From Allostella sp. ATCC 35155 (GTDB taxonomy: Bacteria > Pseudomonadota > Alphaproteobacteria > ATCC43930 > Allostellaceae), in NCBI GenBank assembly GCA_006738865.1, contig AP019701.1:3344001-3408000 (forward strand): a stretch of 64,000 nucleotides of DNA. Reading direction: 5' to 3'. The notes beneath the pieces were generated by a model. The model searched no databases, was not told the origin of the DNA, and saw nothing but the letters and a program-made list of their open reading frames with translations. The translations under genes and the position numbers were made by a program. Positions 28,907 through 37,761 of the stretch are shown here, piece by piece (within the stretch, counting starts at the first letter, position 1; every line of letters begins with the position of its first letter).

Positions 28907-30300
28907 AGCGCGCGGTCCTGGCGGTCCTGCCGCTTCTGCTCCAGGCCTGTGCCGGCCTCGTCGAGGAGCGCGGCTTCGCCGCGGTGCAGACCGAGGCGCG
29001 GGCGGCGATCGGGCAGGACGTGACCTGGATCCGCACGGACGAGGAACGGAACGCGGCCCGGGCGCGCGTCGCGGCGCTGCTGGCGGAACCATTGACCGCG
29101 GACGCTGCCGTCGCGGTCGCCCTCCTCAACAATCGCGGCCTTCAGGCCGATTTCCACCGCCTCGGCCTGTCGGCGGCCTCCCTGGTCGCGGCGCTCACTC
29201 CGCCCAATCCGGGCTTCTCCTTCGGCCGGCTGCGCGGCGGCGGCGTGCTCGAGCTGGAGCGCGCCGTCACCCTCGACCTGCTGGGCCTGCTGACGCTGCC
29301 GCTCGCGGCCGCGATCGAGGAGCGGCGCTGGGAACAGGCCAAGCTGGAAGCGCTGGATGCGGTGCTGCGAACCGCGAGCGAAGCCCGCCTCGCCTTCGTC
29401 GGTGCCGTCGCGGCCGAGCAGATCCTGGCCTACATGGAGCAGGCCCGATCCGCTTCGGAGGCGAGTGCGGAGATGGCACGGCGCCTCGGGCTCGCCGGCA
29501 CCTACAGCCGCATGCAGCAGGCGCGCGAGCAGGTCTTCCACGCCGAACTGCTGGTCCAGTATGCGCGGGCGCGCCGGGCCCGCACGGCAGCCCGGGAACG
29601 GCTCGCGCGGGCGCTCGGCCTGCGCGATCCGGGCCACCAGCTGCGGCTGCCGGACCGCCTGCCCGATCCGCCGGCGAAGCTGCCCGAGCGCACCGATCTC
29701 GAAGCCCGGGCGATGGCGGCGCGGCTCGACATCCGCATCGCCCGCATGGAGGTCGAAGGCCTCGCGCGGAGCTACGGCCTCACCCAGACGACCCGGTTCG
29801 TCAACGTGCTGGAGGCCGGCTGGCAGGACAAGCGCGAGACCGGATCGCCGAGGGCCCACGGCTACGAGATCGCGATCACGGTGCCCATCTTCGACTTCGG
29901 CACGACGCGGGTCGCACAGGCCGAGCACACCTACATGGCGGCCGTCCACGACCTCGCCCGCAAGGCGGTGGCCGCCCGCTCGGAGGTGCGCGAGCGCTAC
30001 GAGGAGTATCGCCTCGCCTGGGACCTCGTGCAGCACTACCGCCGAACGCTCGTGCCGGGCCGCAAGGCGATCTCGGACGAGCAGCTCCTTCGCTACAACG
30101 GAATGCTGGTCGGCGTGTTCGAGCTGCTCGCCGACGCCCGGGAGCAGATCGCCGCCGTGATCGCCGCCATCGAGGCCGAGCGCGACTGGTGGGATGCCGA
30201 AACGGCGCTGGAGATGGCCCTTCTCGGCGCTGATGCCGGGCCCGCCGGCAGTCCCGCCCCCCTCGCCTCCTCCTCGCGCCGCCCGGCCGGCGGCCACTAA
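28903..30300 (+). CDS. TolC-family outer membrane lipoprotein
   Basis: This 465-residue protein has a lipoprotein-type N-terminus (VLAVLPLLLQACAG, Cys16) and the OEP architecture. Two repeats of long helices with LNNRGLQADFHRLGL and EARLAFVGAVAAEQILAYMEQA are followed by the second half with HGYEIAITVPIFDFGTTR and RYNGMLVGVFELLADA. Such proteins form trimeric outer membrane channels for efflux pumps, here presumably for copper. No RND pump or membrane-fusion gene is next to it, so its partner must lie elsewhere or it acts differently. It is followed 36 bases later by a multicopper oxidase. Confidence 0.85.
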   Translation: MKRAVLAVLPLLLQACAGLVEERGFAAVQTEARAAIGQDVTWIRTDEERNAARARVAALLAEPLTADAAVAVALLNNRGLQADFHRLGLSAASLVAALTPPNPGFSFGRLRGGGVLELERAVTLDLLGLLTLPLAAAIEERRWEQAKLEALDAVLRTASEARLAFVGAVAAEQILAYMEQARSASEASAEMARRLGLAGTYSRMQQAREQVFHAELLVQYARARRARTAARERLARALGLRDPGHQLRLPDRLPDPPAKLPERTDLEARAMAARLDIRIARMEVEGLARSYGLTQTTRFVNVLEAGWQDKRETGSPRAHGYEIAITVPIFDFGTTRVAQAEHTYMAAVHDLARKAVAARSEVRERYEEYRLAWDLVQHYRRTLVPGRKAISDEQLLRYNGMLVGVFELLADAREQIAAVIAAIEAERDWWDAETALEMALLGADAGPAGSPAPLASSSRRPAGGH

Positions 30301-30336
30301 GCCGGCCAACGGAGCCCGACCTCCCATGATCCCCCG

Positions 30337-31722
30337 ATGCCGATGATCCATCGACGCTCCCTGCTGGCCGGCGGCGCGGCAGCGGCCGCCGCTGCCGCCC
30401 TGCCGCGCGGTGCGGTCGCGACCCTGCCGGAGCCGGTCGGCCAGACCTCCGCCGACACGCAGCCGCCGCTGGCGCCGCCGAACGGCCGGCCGTACCAGCC
30501 GGTGGCGACGCTCAACGGCTGGACCCTGCCCTGGCGGATGCGCAACGGCTGGAAGGAGTTCCACCTGATCGCCGAGCCGGTCGAGCGCGAGATCGCGCCC
30601 GGGATGGTCGCCAACCTCTGGGGCTACAACGGCCAGAGCCCCGGCCCGACCATCGAGTGCGTCGAAGGCGACCGGGTGCGCATCTTCGTCACGAACGCCC
30701 TGCCCGAACACACCACGATCCACTGGCACGGCATCCTGCTGCCGAGCGGCATGGACGGGGTCGGGGGCCTGACCCAGCCGCAGATCAAGCCGGGCAAGAC
30801 CTTCGTCTACGAGTTCGTGATGAAGAAGAGCGGCACGTTCATGTACCACCCGCACGCCGACGAGATGGTGCAGATGGCGATGGGCATGATGGGCTTCCTC
30901 GTCGTCCACCCGCGCGATCCGGGCTTTCGCCGCGTCGACCGCGACTTCGTCTTCCTCATCAATGCCTATGACGTCGAGCCGGGAAGCCGGGTGCCGAAGG
31001 TCATGACCATGACCGACTTCAACCTCTGGACCTGGAACAGCCGCGCCTTCCCCGGAATCGCGCCGCTGCCGATCCGCAAGGGCGACCGGGTGCGCATCCG
31101 CATCGGCAACCTGACCATGACGAACCATCCGATCCACCTGCACGGCTACGACTTCCGCGTCACCGGCACGGATGGGGGCTGGATCGATCGCGCCGCACAG
31201 TGGCCGGAGGTGACGACCGACGTCCCGGTCGGTGCCATGCGGGTCATCGAGTTCACGGCCGATGAGCCGGGCGACTGGGCATTCCACTGCCACAAGTCGC
31301 ATCACACCATGAACGCCATGGGCCATGACGTGCCGACGATGATCGGCGTCGACCATCGCGGGCTGGCCGCGAAGATCGTGAAGCTGGTTCCCGACTACAT
31401 GGTGATGGGCGAGCGCGGCATGGCCGACATGGGCGACATGGAGATGCCCCTGCCCGACAACACCCTGCCCATGATGACCGGCGCCGGCCCGTTCGGGCCG
31501 ATCGAGATGGGCGGCATGTTCACCGTCGCCAAGGTGCGGGAGGGGCTGGCGCGCGACGACTATGGCGATCCCGGCTGGTACCGCCATCCGCCCGGGACCG
31601 TCGCCTACGAGTGGACCGGACCGGCGGACCGGCCGGTCCGCGCGCGCACCGCGCCGACACCACCGGCCGCCGTCCGCGCGGTCAAGCCGCGTCCGCCCGG
31701 CGGCGGGCACGGACATCACTGA
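30337..31722 (+). CDS. Multicopper oxidase (copper tolerance type)
   Basis: This 461-residue periplasmic oxidase has a twin-arginine signal (HRRSLLAGGAAAAA). All copper motifs are present: HWHG at 129-132, HPH at 171-173, HPIHLHG at 264-270, and HCHKSHH at 317-323 followed by Met328 as T1 axial ligand. After the last copper motif about 130 residues continue, rich in Met (MADMGDMEMPLPDN, MGGMFTV), as in copper-resistance oxidases. Oxidation of Cu(I) to the less toxic Cu(II) in the periplasm is the likely role. The start at 30337 or the Met two codons later are both possible. Confidence 0.92.
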   Translation: MPMIHRRSLLAGGAAAAAAAALPRGAVATLPEPVGQTSADTQPPLAPPNGRPYQPVATLNGWTLPWRMRNGWKEFHLIAEPVEREIAPGMVANLWGYNGQSPGPTIECVEGDRVRIFVTNALPEHTTIHWHGILLPSGMDGVGGLTQPQIKPGKTFVYEFVMKKSGTFMYHPHADEMVQMAMGMMGFLVVHPRDPGFRRVDRDFVFLINAYDVEPGSRVPKVMTMTDFNLWTWNSRAFPGIAPLPIRKGDRVRIRIGNLTMTNHPIHLHGYDFRVTGTDGGWIDRAAQWPEVTTDVPVGAMRVIEFTADEPGDWAFHCHKSHHTMNAMGHDVPTMIGVDHRGLAAKIVKLVPDYMVMGERGMADMGDMEMPLPDNTLPMMTGAGPFGPIEMGGMFTVAKVREGLARDDYGDPGWYRHPPGTVAYEWTGPADRPVRARTAPTPPAAVRAVKPRPPGGGHGHH

Positions 31723-31736
31723 CTTCGAGGAATCCC

Positions 31737-32210
31737 ATGCTGCGTCACGCTGCGTTCGCCGTCGCCATGCTGTCCGCCGCGACCGTCGCCGCCTCGCCCG
31801 GCCACGGGCCGGCGCAGGGGCATGACGCGCGCGCCTATGGCGAACCCGGCGACCCCCATCGCCCGGCCCGGGTCGTCCAGGTGACGATGCGGGAGAGCGA
31901 CGGCCGGATGACATTCACCCCGGACCGCATCCTGGTTCGCCGCGGGGAGCAGATTCGCTTCGTGCTGCGCAATCGCGGGGCGCTCGACCACGAACTCGTG
32001 GTGGCGACGCTGGACGAGAACCTCGCCCACGCCAAGGAAATGGAGAAGTTCCCGGAGATGGAGCACGACGACCCCAACGCCAAGAGGCTGCGGCCCGGAG
32101 CATCCGGCGAGATCCTGTGGCGGTTCACCCGCGCGGGAGCGTTCGACTTCTCCTGCCTCATTCCCGGCCATCGCGAAGCCGGGATGTTCGGCACCGTCAT
32201 CGTCAAATAG
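31737..32210 (+). CDS. Cupredoxin-domain periplasmic copper protein
   Basis: This 157-residue protein has a signal peptide (MLRHAAFAVAMLSAATVAAS) and a plastocyanin-like domain. The type 1 copper ligands appear complete: His85 (GALDHELVV), Cys140, His145 and Met150 in FSCLIPGHREAGMFG. The N-terminal part after cleavage is His-rich. Such proteins occur beside multicopper oxidases and CusF in copper islands and probably bind or pass copper or electrons. It follows the oxidase by 14 bases with GAGGAA as ribosome-binding site. Confidence 0.88.
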   Translation: MLRHAAFAVAMLSAATVAASPGHGPAQGHDARAYGEPGDPHRPARVVQVTMRESDGRMTFTPDRILVRRGEQIRFVLRNRGALDHELVVATLDENLAHAKEMEKFPEMEHDDPNAKRLRPGASGEILWRFTRAGAFDFSCLIPGHREAGMFGTVIVK

Positions 32211-32226
32211 GTCGGAGGATCCGATC

Positions 32227-32517
32227 ATGCGCATCCTGCCCCGTCTCGCCCTCGCGACCGCCTGCTTCACGGCCGCTGCGGCGTTCGCCCAGCCCGCACG
32301 GATCGAGGGTGAGGTGCGCCGGATCGACACCAGCGCCGACAAGGTGACGATCCGCCACGGGCCCATCGCCGACTGGGACATGCCGTCGATGACGATGGTC
32401 TTCCGCGTCGCCGATCGCGGGATGCTCCAGAGGGTCAAGGTCGGCGACAGGGTGCGTTTCCTGGCCGAGCGGGGCGGCGGCGCCATGACCATCACCGAGA
32501 TCGAGAAGATGCCGTAG
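32227..32517 (+). CDS. CusF-like periplasmic copper-binding protein
   Basis: This 96-residue protein has a signal peptide (to about AFA21) and an OB-fold CusF domain. It aligns on HGPIADWDMPSMTMVF: His44, Met55 and Met57 match the Cu(I) ligands of E. coli CusF. The cation-pi Trp position (CusF Trp44) appears to be Met52, with a Trp two residues earlier. It likely chaperones periplasmic Cu(I). A GGAGG ribosome-binding site precedes the ATG. It is the last gene before the two-component pair. Confidence 0.88.
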   Translation: MRILPRLALATACFTAAAAFAQPARIEGEVRRIDTSADKVTIRHGPIADWDMPSMTMVFRVADRGMLQRVKVGDRVRFLAERGGGAMTITEIEKMP

Positions 32518-32538
32518 GCTGGTGCTAGGATCGGCGGC

Positions 32539-33258
32539 ATGAGTGGCGGGGAGACGGCCGCGCGCATCCTGGTGGTGGACGACGACGGCGAAATCCGCCG
32601 CCTGCTCGCCGGGTTTCTCGGCCGCAACGGCTTTGCCGTCGCGACCGCGCGCGACGCCGCCGACATGGAGGCCGCTCTGGCCGCCGAAATGCCGGACCTC
32701 GTCGTGCTCGACCTCGTCCTGCCGGGCGTCTCCGGCCTGGAACTCTGCCGGCGCATCCGGGCGCGCTCGGACCTGCCCGTCATCATGCTGACGGCGCGCG
32801 GGGACGACACCGACCGCATCGTCGGCCTCGAGGTCGGCGCGGACGACTACCTGCCCAAGCCGTTCAATCCGCGCGAGCTGCTGGCGCGCATCCGCGCGGT
32901 GCTGCGCCGCGCCGGCACGCGCGATGCCGCGGCCGCCGGACGCTCCCGGCTCGCGTTCGCGGGCTGGGTCCTCGACCCGCGGCGGCGCGAACTGCTCGAT
33001 CCCGACGGGGCGGTGGTCGATCTGACGGCCGGCGAGTACGACCTGCTGTTCGCCCTCGTCGCCCGGCCGCACCGCGTGCTGTCGCGCGAGTTCCTGCTGG
33101 AGCAGTCGGGGCGCCTCACCGATCCGTTCGATCGCAGCATCGACGTGCAGGTGAGCCGGCTGCGCCGCAAGCTCGAGCGGGGGGCCGGCGAGCAAGGTCT
33201 GATCAAGACGGTGCGCGGTGCCGGATACCTGTTCCAGCCGGACGTAGAGCCCTTCTGA
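32539..33258 (+). CDS. OmpR-family response regulator (copper-type)
   Basis: This 239-residue protein has a receiver domain (VVDDDGE acidic pocket, Asp58 in VVLDLVLPG as phosphoacceptor, Lys in YLPKPFNPREL) and a winged-helix output domain (LTAGEYDLLFALVARP, RSIDVQVSRLRRKLE, IKTVRGAGYLF). Its position behind copper genes and before a sensor kinase suggests a CopR/CusR-like activator of the upstream periplasmic copper genes, but no operator could be assigned. Confidence 0.93.
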   Translation: MSGGETAARILVVDDDGEIRRLLAGFLGRNGFAVATARDAADMEAALAAEMPDLVVLDLVLPGVSGLELCRRIRARSDLPVIMLTARGDDTDRIVGLEVGADDYLPKPFNPRELLARIRAVLRRAGTRDAAAAGRSRLAFAGWVLDPRRRELLDPDGAVVDLTAGEYDLLFALVARPHRVLSREFLLEQSGRLTDPFDRSIDVQVSRLRRKLERGAGEQGLIKTVRGAGYLFQPDVEPF

Positions 33259-33273
33259 GGGAGGCTGACCGCG

Positions 33274-34251
33274 ATGCCGAACCTGGACACCGTCGCCGGC
33301 CGCGTCATCGTCGTGCTCATGATCGGGCTCGGCATCTCGCACGTCGGCAGCATCTGGCTGTACGAGGCGGGCGGGCACGGGCCGCCGGGCGACCATGCGG
33401 GGCTCATCGCCTCGACGACCGCGATGGCGGTCGGCACGCTCGCCGTCTCGATCCTCCTCGTGCGCTGGCTGACGGCACCGCTGCGGACGCTGGCGGCAGC
33501 AGCCGACCGGATCGGCCGCGACATGGCGACGCCTCCGCTGCCGGAAAGTGGCCCGCGGGAGGTGCGACGGGCTGCCGGCGCATTCAACCGGATGCAGGGT
33601 CGCCTCCAGCGGATGATGGCCGAACGAACGGAGACCCTGGCCGCAGTCTCCCACGACCTGCGGACGCCGATCACCCGACTGCGGCTGCGCACGGAACTGA
33701 TCGGCGACGAGACACTGCAGCGCGCGGTCGCCGGCGACCTCGACGAGATGGAGGCCATGATCGACGGGGCCCTGGCCTTCCTGCGCGACGACTCCGCCGA
33801 CGAACCGGGGCGGCCAATCGACCTCGCGGCATTGGTCGCGACGGTCGTCTCGGAGGCGGCCGACGCGGGCCGCACCGCGACCATGGACGAGGGTGCGCTG
33901 CTGGCGCCGGCCGTCGTCGTCGGTCGGCCGATGCTGCTGAAACGGGCCTTTGCCAATCTCGTCGACAATGCGGTGAAGTATGGCCGTGCGGCGAGCGTCG
34001 CGATCGCCGCCGTTCCCGATGGGATCGCCGTCCGGATCACGGACCGCGGCCCCGGCATCCCGCACGCCGAACGCGACAGCGTCTTCGCACCCTTCCGGCG
34101 GCTCGGCGATCCCGATACTGCCCCCGCCGGCAGCGGCCTGGGGCTGACGGTCGCCCGCACGGCCGTCGAGCGACACGGCGGCGCCATCCGCTTCGAGGAT
34201 GCCCCCGATGGCTTCCGGGTCGTCGTGACGCTGCCGAGGACGGTCCCTTGA
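33274..34251 (+). CDS. Sensor histidine kinase with minimal periplasmic loop
   Basis: This 325-residue membrane kinase has a first membrane segment (about 9-30), a loop of only some 15 residues holding three histidines (YEAGGHGPPGDHAG), a second segment (about 45-65) and a HAMP domain. His127 in VSHDLRTPITRLR is the phosphorylation site. The ATPase domain has NLVDNAVKYG, DRGPGIP and GSGLGLTVA. The short loop leaves no classical sensor domain, so metal sensing may occur at the membrane. Its stop codon overlaps the -35 box of the next promoter. Confidence 0.92.
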   Translation: MPNLDTVAGRVIVVLMIGLGISHVGSIWLYEAGGHGPPGDHAGLIASTTAMAVGTLAVSILLVRWLTAPLRTLAAAADRIGRDMATPPLPESGPREVRRAAGAFNRMQGRLQRMMAERTETLAAVSHDLRTPITRLRLRTELIGDETLQRAVAGDLDEMEAMIDGALAFLRDDSADEPGRPIDLAALVATVVSEAADAGRTATMDEGALLAPAVVVGRPMLLKRAFANLVDNAVKYGRAASVAIAAVPDGIAVRITDRGPGIPHAERDSVFAPFRRLGDPDTAPAGSGLGLTVARTAVERHGGAIRFEDAPDGFRVVVTLPRTVP

Positions 34252-34278
34252 CCTTCCCATGATGGGAAGGACTACATG
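34248..34278 (+). promoter_or_regulatory. CueR/MerR-type promoter and operator
   Basis: TTGACC (34248-34253) and TACATG (34273-34278) are separated by exactly 19 bases, the overlong spacer typical of MerR-family promoters. The spacer region holds a perfect odd palindrome with 9-base arms, CCTTCCCAT-G-ATGGGAAGG (34252-34270). CCTTCCC/GGAAGG is very like the E. coli copA CueR site. It lies before the copper ATPase gene, with cueR two genes further on, and overlaps the kinase stop codon. Confidence 0.88.
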
Positions 34279-34313
34279 CCGGGCCAATGGCAACCAACCG
34301 GCTGGAGGCGACG

Positions 34314-36839
34314 ATGGCGCGCGGCCACGGACATCATGATCACCCGGACCCGAAGTCCGCAGCGCATGCCTGCTGCGGCGGCCATGGCGGCGCGGCCAAG
34401 GCGAAGGATCCCGTCTGCGGCATGACCGTCGATCCCGCCACGGCAAAGCACCGGGCCGAGCATGACGGGCGAACCTGGTACTTCTGCTGCGCCGGTTGCC
34501 GCGCCAAGTTCGAAGCCGATCCGGCCCGACATGCCGAGGCGGCCGACGCCGCGTCGTCCAAGGCCACCGATCCGGTCTGCGGCATGACGGTCGACCCCGC
34601 CACCGCGAAACACCGCATCGAGCATGACGGACGGCCCTACTTCTTCTGCAGTGCCGGCTGCCGGACCAAGTTCGAGGCGGACCCGGAGCGGTATCTGAAA
34701 CCGCGTCCGGCCGCACCGCCGGCCGCGGCGGATGCGGTCTACACCTGTCCGATGCACCCGGAGGTGCGGCAGGTCGGCCCCGGCTCCTGCCCGATCTGCG
34801 GCATGGCCCTCGAGCCCGAAATGGCGACCGCCGACGCCGGGCCCAATCCCGAGCTGATCGACATGACCCGGCGCATGTGGATCGGCCTCGCGCTAACGCT
34901 TCCGGTCTTCGTGCTGGAGATGGGCGGCCACCTGGCCGGCATCCACCTGCTGGAGCCGGCCCTGTCGAACTGGGTCCAGCTCGCCTTCGCCACGCCGGTC
35001 GTGCTGTGGGCGGGGTGGCCGTTCTTCGTCCGCGGCGGGCAGTCGCTCGTCACCCGCAACCTCAACATGTTCACCCTGGTGGCGCTGGGGACCGGGGTCG
35101 CCTGGCTCTACAGCATCGTTGCGACCGTCGCGCCCGGTGCCTTTCCGCCGGCCTTCCGCGACCATGGCGGAACGGTGGCGGTCTATTTCGAGGCGGCGGC
35201 GGTCATCACCGTCCTGGTGCTGCTGGGCCAGGTGCTGGAGCTGCGCGCCCGCGAGCAGACGTCCGGCGCCATCCGCGCCCTGCTCGATCTCGCGCCGCGC
35301 ACCGCCCGCCGGCTGCGCCCGGACGGGCAGGACGAGGAGGTCGCGATCGACGCGGTCGTGCCCGGCGACCGGCTGCGCGTGCGGCCGGGCGAGAAGGTTC
35401 CGGTCGACGGCCGTGTCCTCGAAGGGCGCGCGGCGATCGACGAATCGATGGTCACCGGCGAAGCCATGCCGGTGACGCGCGAGGCGGGCGACCGCCTGCT
35501 CGCCGGCTCGGTCAACGGCTCTGGCGGCTTCGTCATGGCGGCCGAGAAGGTCGGCCGCGACACCATGCTGGCCCGGATCGTCCAGATGGTGGCCGACGCC
35601 CAGCGCAGCCGTGCCCCGATCCAGCGCCTCGCCGACCAGGTCTCCGGCTGGTTCGTGCCGCTCGTGATCGCGACGGCGGCGCTCGCCTTCGCGGCCTGGA
35701 CCACCTTCGGACCGGAGCCGCGCTTCACCTACGGGCTGGTCGCCGCCGTCGCGGTGCTCATCATCGCTTGCCCCTGCGCGCTCGGCCTCGCCACCCCCAT
35801 GTCGATCATGGTCGGCGTCGGCCGCGGCGCCCAGGGCGGCGTGCTGATCCGCAATGCCGAGGCGCTGGAGCGCATGGAGCGCGTCGACACCCTCGTCGTC
35901 GACAAGACCGGCACGCTGACGGCCGGCCGGCCGGCGCTCTCGGAGCTGCTGCCGGCCGCGGGCTTCGACGCGGACGGGCTGCTGCGGCTGGCGGCCGCGG
36001 TCGAACGCGCCAGCGAGCACCCGATCGGCCATGCCATCGTCCAGGCGGCCGCCGCGCGGGGGATCGCCCTGCCCGACGTCGCCGACTTCGCCTCCCCCGT
36101 CGGCCGCGGCGCGGAGGCCACCGTCGAGGGCGTCCGGGTGCGCATCGGCAGCGCCGCCTTCCTCGCCGAGGCGGGGATCGCGGTGGCGCCCCTGGAGGGC
36201 GATGCCGACCGGCTGCGGGCCGAGGGCGCGACCGTCGTCTTCTGTGCGGCCGGCGACCGTCTCGCCGGCGCCGTCGCAGTGGCCGACCCGATCAAGGAGA
36301 CGACCCCAGCCGCGCTCGCCGCCCTGCGCGCGGAGGGCGTGCGCATCGTCATGCTGACCGGCGACAACGCCCGCACCGCGGCCGCGATCGCGACGCGGCT
36401 CGGCATCGCAGAGACCGAGGCCGAGGTGACGCCGGACCGCAAGGCGGCCGTGATCGCCGAGCTGCGGCGGGCGGGCCGCGTCGTGGCGATGGCCGGCGAC
36501 GGCATCAACGACGCCCCCGCCCTGGCGGCGGCCGACATCGGCATCGCCATGGGCACCGGCACCGATGTGGCGATGGAGAGTGCCGGCATCACCCTGCTGG
36601 AGGGCGACCTCGGCGGCATCGTGCGTGCCCGCCGCCTCTCCCGCGCGGTCATGCGCAACATCCGGCAGAACCTCTTCTTCGCCTTCGCCTACAATTCGGC
36701 GGGCGTGCCGATCGCGGCCGGCGTGCTTTATCCGGCCTTCGGCATCCTGCTGTCTCCGGTGGTCGCGGCAGCGGCGATGGCGCTCTCCTCGGTCAGCGTC
36801 ATCGGTAACGCGCTGCGCCTGCGCCGGGTGCGGCTGTGA
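34314..36839 (+). CDS. copA: Copper-exporting P1B-type ATPase with two YHS domains
   Basis: This 841-residue transporter has a His-rich start ([10 protein letters not shown]), then two YHS domains (each [16 protein letters not shown] plus a Cys-containing end), then a heavy-metal-binding segment YTCPMHPEV...[10 protein letters not shown], and eight membrane segments. The transport motif is [11 protein letters not shown] (about residue 486), followed by DKTGTLTAG (about 530), [21 protein letters not shown] and [16 protein letters not shown]. The usual HMA (GMxCxxC) domains are absent. It exports Cu(I) from the cytosol. The ATG at 34314 was chosen for the GGAGG five bases before it; an in-frame ATG at 34287 has no such site. 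It sits behind the CueR-type promoter. Confidence 0.93.
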   Translation: MARGHGHHDHPDPKSAAHACCGGHGGAAKAKDPVCGMTVDPATAKHRAEHDGRTWYFCCAGCRAKFEADPARHAEAADAASSKATDPVCGMTVDPATAKHRIEHDGRPYFFCSAGCRTKFEADPERYLKPRPAAPPAAADAVYTCPMHPEVRQVGPGSCPICGMALEPEMATADAGPNPELIDMTRRMWIGLALTLPVFVLEMGGHLAGIHLLEPALSNWVQLAFATPVVLWAGWPFFVRGGQSLVTRNLNMFTLVALGTGVAWLYSIVATVAPGAFPPAFRDHGGTVAVYFEAAAVITVLVLLGQVLELRAREQTSGAIRALLDLAPRTARRLRPDGQDEEVAIDAVVPGDRLRVRPGEKVPVDGRVLEGRAAIDESMVTGEAMPVTREAGDRLLAGSVNGSGGFVMAAEKVGRDTMLARIVQMVADAQRSRAPIQRLADQVSGWFVPLVIATAALAFAAWTTFGPEPRFTYGLVAAVAVLIIACPCALGLATPMSIMVGVGRGAQGGVLIRNAEALERMERVDTLVVDKTGTLTAGRPALSELLPAAGFDADGLLRLAAAVERASEHPIGHAIVQAAAARGIALPDVADFASPVGRGAEATVEGVRVRIGSAAFLAEAGIAVAPLEGDADRLRAEGATVVFCAAGDRLAGAVAVADPIKETTPAALAALRAEGVRIVMLTGDNARTAAAIATRLGIAETEAEVTPDRKAAVIAELRRAGRVVAMAGDGINDAPALAAADIGIAMGTGTDVAMESAGITLLEGDLGGIVRARRLSRAVMRNIRQNLFFAFAYNSAGVPIAAGVLYPAFGILLSPVVAAAAMALSSVSVIGNALRLRRVRL

Positions 36840-37312
36840 CGGCCCCCGTCACCATCGGCGAGGCGGCCGCCGCGTCCGGCGTCTCGGCCAAGATGATCCG
36901 CTACTACGAGGCGGTGGGGCTGATCCCGCCCGCCGGCCGCACCCAAGCCGGCTACCGCACCTACGCCGCCGCCGACATCCATACGCTGCGCTTCGTGCGG
37001 CGGGCCCGTGATCTCGGATTCGGTGTGGACGAGATCGCCGCCCTGCTCGCGCTGTGGCGCGACCGGTCGCGCGCCTCGGCCGACGTCCGGCGCGTCGCCG
37101 TCGACCACATCGCCCAACTGCAGCAGCGCATCGCCGAACTGCAGGCGATGGTGCGGACGCTGGAGCATCTCGCGCACCACTGCCATGGCGACGACCGCCC
37201 GGACTGCCCGATCCTCGACGACCTGGCACGGACGGCCACGCCCGCGCATCCCCAGCCCGCCAACCGCTTCGCACCGGGGCAGCGGCGGGCCCACCAGGAG
37301 ACTTCAGAATGA
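36836..37312 (+). CDS. cueR: CueR-like MerR-family copper regulator
   Basis: This 158-residue regulator has an N-terminal winged helix ([20 protein letters not shown]), a dimerisation helix, and a metal loop with Cys116 and Cys124 ([13 protein letters not shown]) spaced exactly as Cys112/Cys120 of E. coli CueR. Ser81 in RASADVRR matches Ser77, the mark of monovalent-metal sensors. It should bind the palindromic 19-base-spacer promoter before the ATPase gene and activate it on Cu(I). The GTG start overlaps the ATPase stop, so regulator and pump are co-transcribed, giving autoregulation. Confidence 0.93.
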   Translation: MTAPVTIGEAAAASGVSAKMIRYYEAVGLIPPAGRTQAGYRTYAAADIHTLRFVRRARDLGFGVDEIAALLALWRDRSRASADVRRVAVDHIAQLQQRIAELQAMVRTLEHLAHHCHGDDRPDCPILDDLARTATPAHPQPANRFAPGQRRAHQETSE

Positions 37313-37761
37313 AACGACGGGAACTGCTGCTCGCCGCGGGCGCCGCGCTGCTGCCCGCCAACCTTGCGGCCGCCTCGCCGGCGAAGACGCTGACGGTATT
37401 CAAGGATCCCGCATGCGGCTGCTGTGACGGCTGGGTCGCCCATATGCGGCAGGCCGGCTTCCGCGTCACCGTGGCTGCGGGCGACGTGTATGCGGCGAAG
37501 GAGCGCCTGGGCGTGCCCGAGGACCTCGCCTCCTGCCACACGGCGACCGTCGACGGCTATGTGATCGAAGGCCACGCCCCGGCCGACGCCGTCCGTCGCC
37601 TGCTCGCCGAGCGCCCGGCCGCGACGGGGCTCGCGGTGCCGGGCATGCCGGCGGGTTCGCCCGGGATGGAGGGCGGCGCGCCCGAGACCTACGACGTCGT
37701 CGTCTTCGGCCCGCGCTCGCGCGCCACCTTCGGCCGCTACCGGGAGACGCGCGCGGTGTGA
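37309..37761 (+). CDS. DUF411 metal-binding protein
   Basis: This 150-residue exported protein has an N-terminal signal ([22 protein letters not shown]) and the DUF411 mark DPACGCCDGWVAHMRQAGF, followed by LASCHTATVDGYVIEGHAPADAV. The Cys-rich loop suggests metal binding, and DUF411 genes are common in copper clusters. It overlaps the cueR stop (ATGA), so it belongs to the CueR-controlled unit with the ATPase. Confidence 0.88.
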   Translation: MKRRELLLAAGAALLPANLAAASPAKTLTVFKDPACGCCDGWVAHMRQAGFRVTVAAGDVYAAKERLGVPEDLASCHTATVDGYVIEGHAPADAVRRLLAERPAATGLAVPGMPAGSPGMEGGAPETYDVVVFGPRSRATFGRYRETRAV

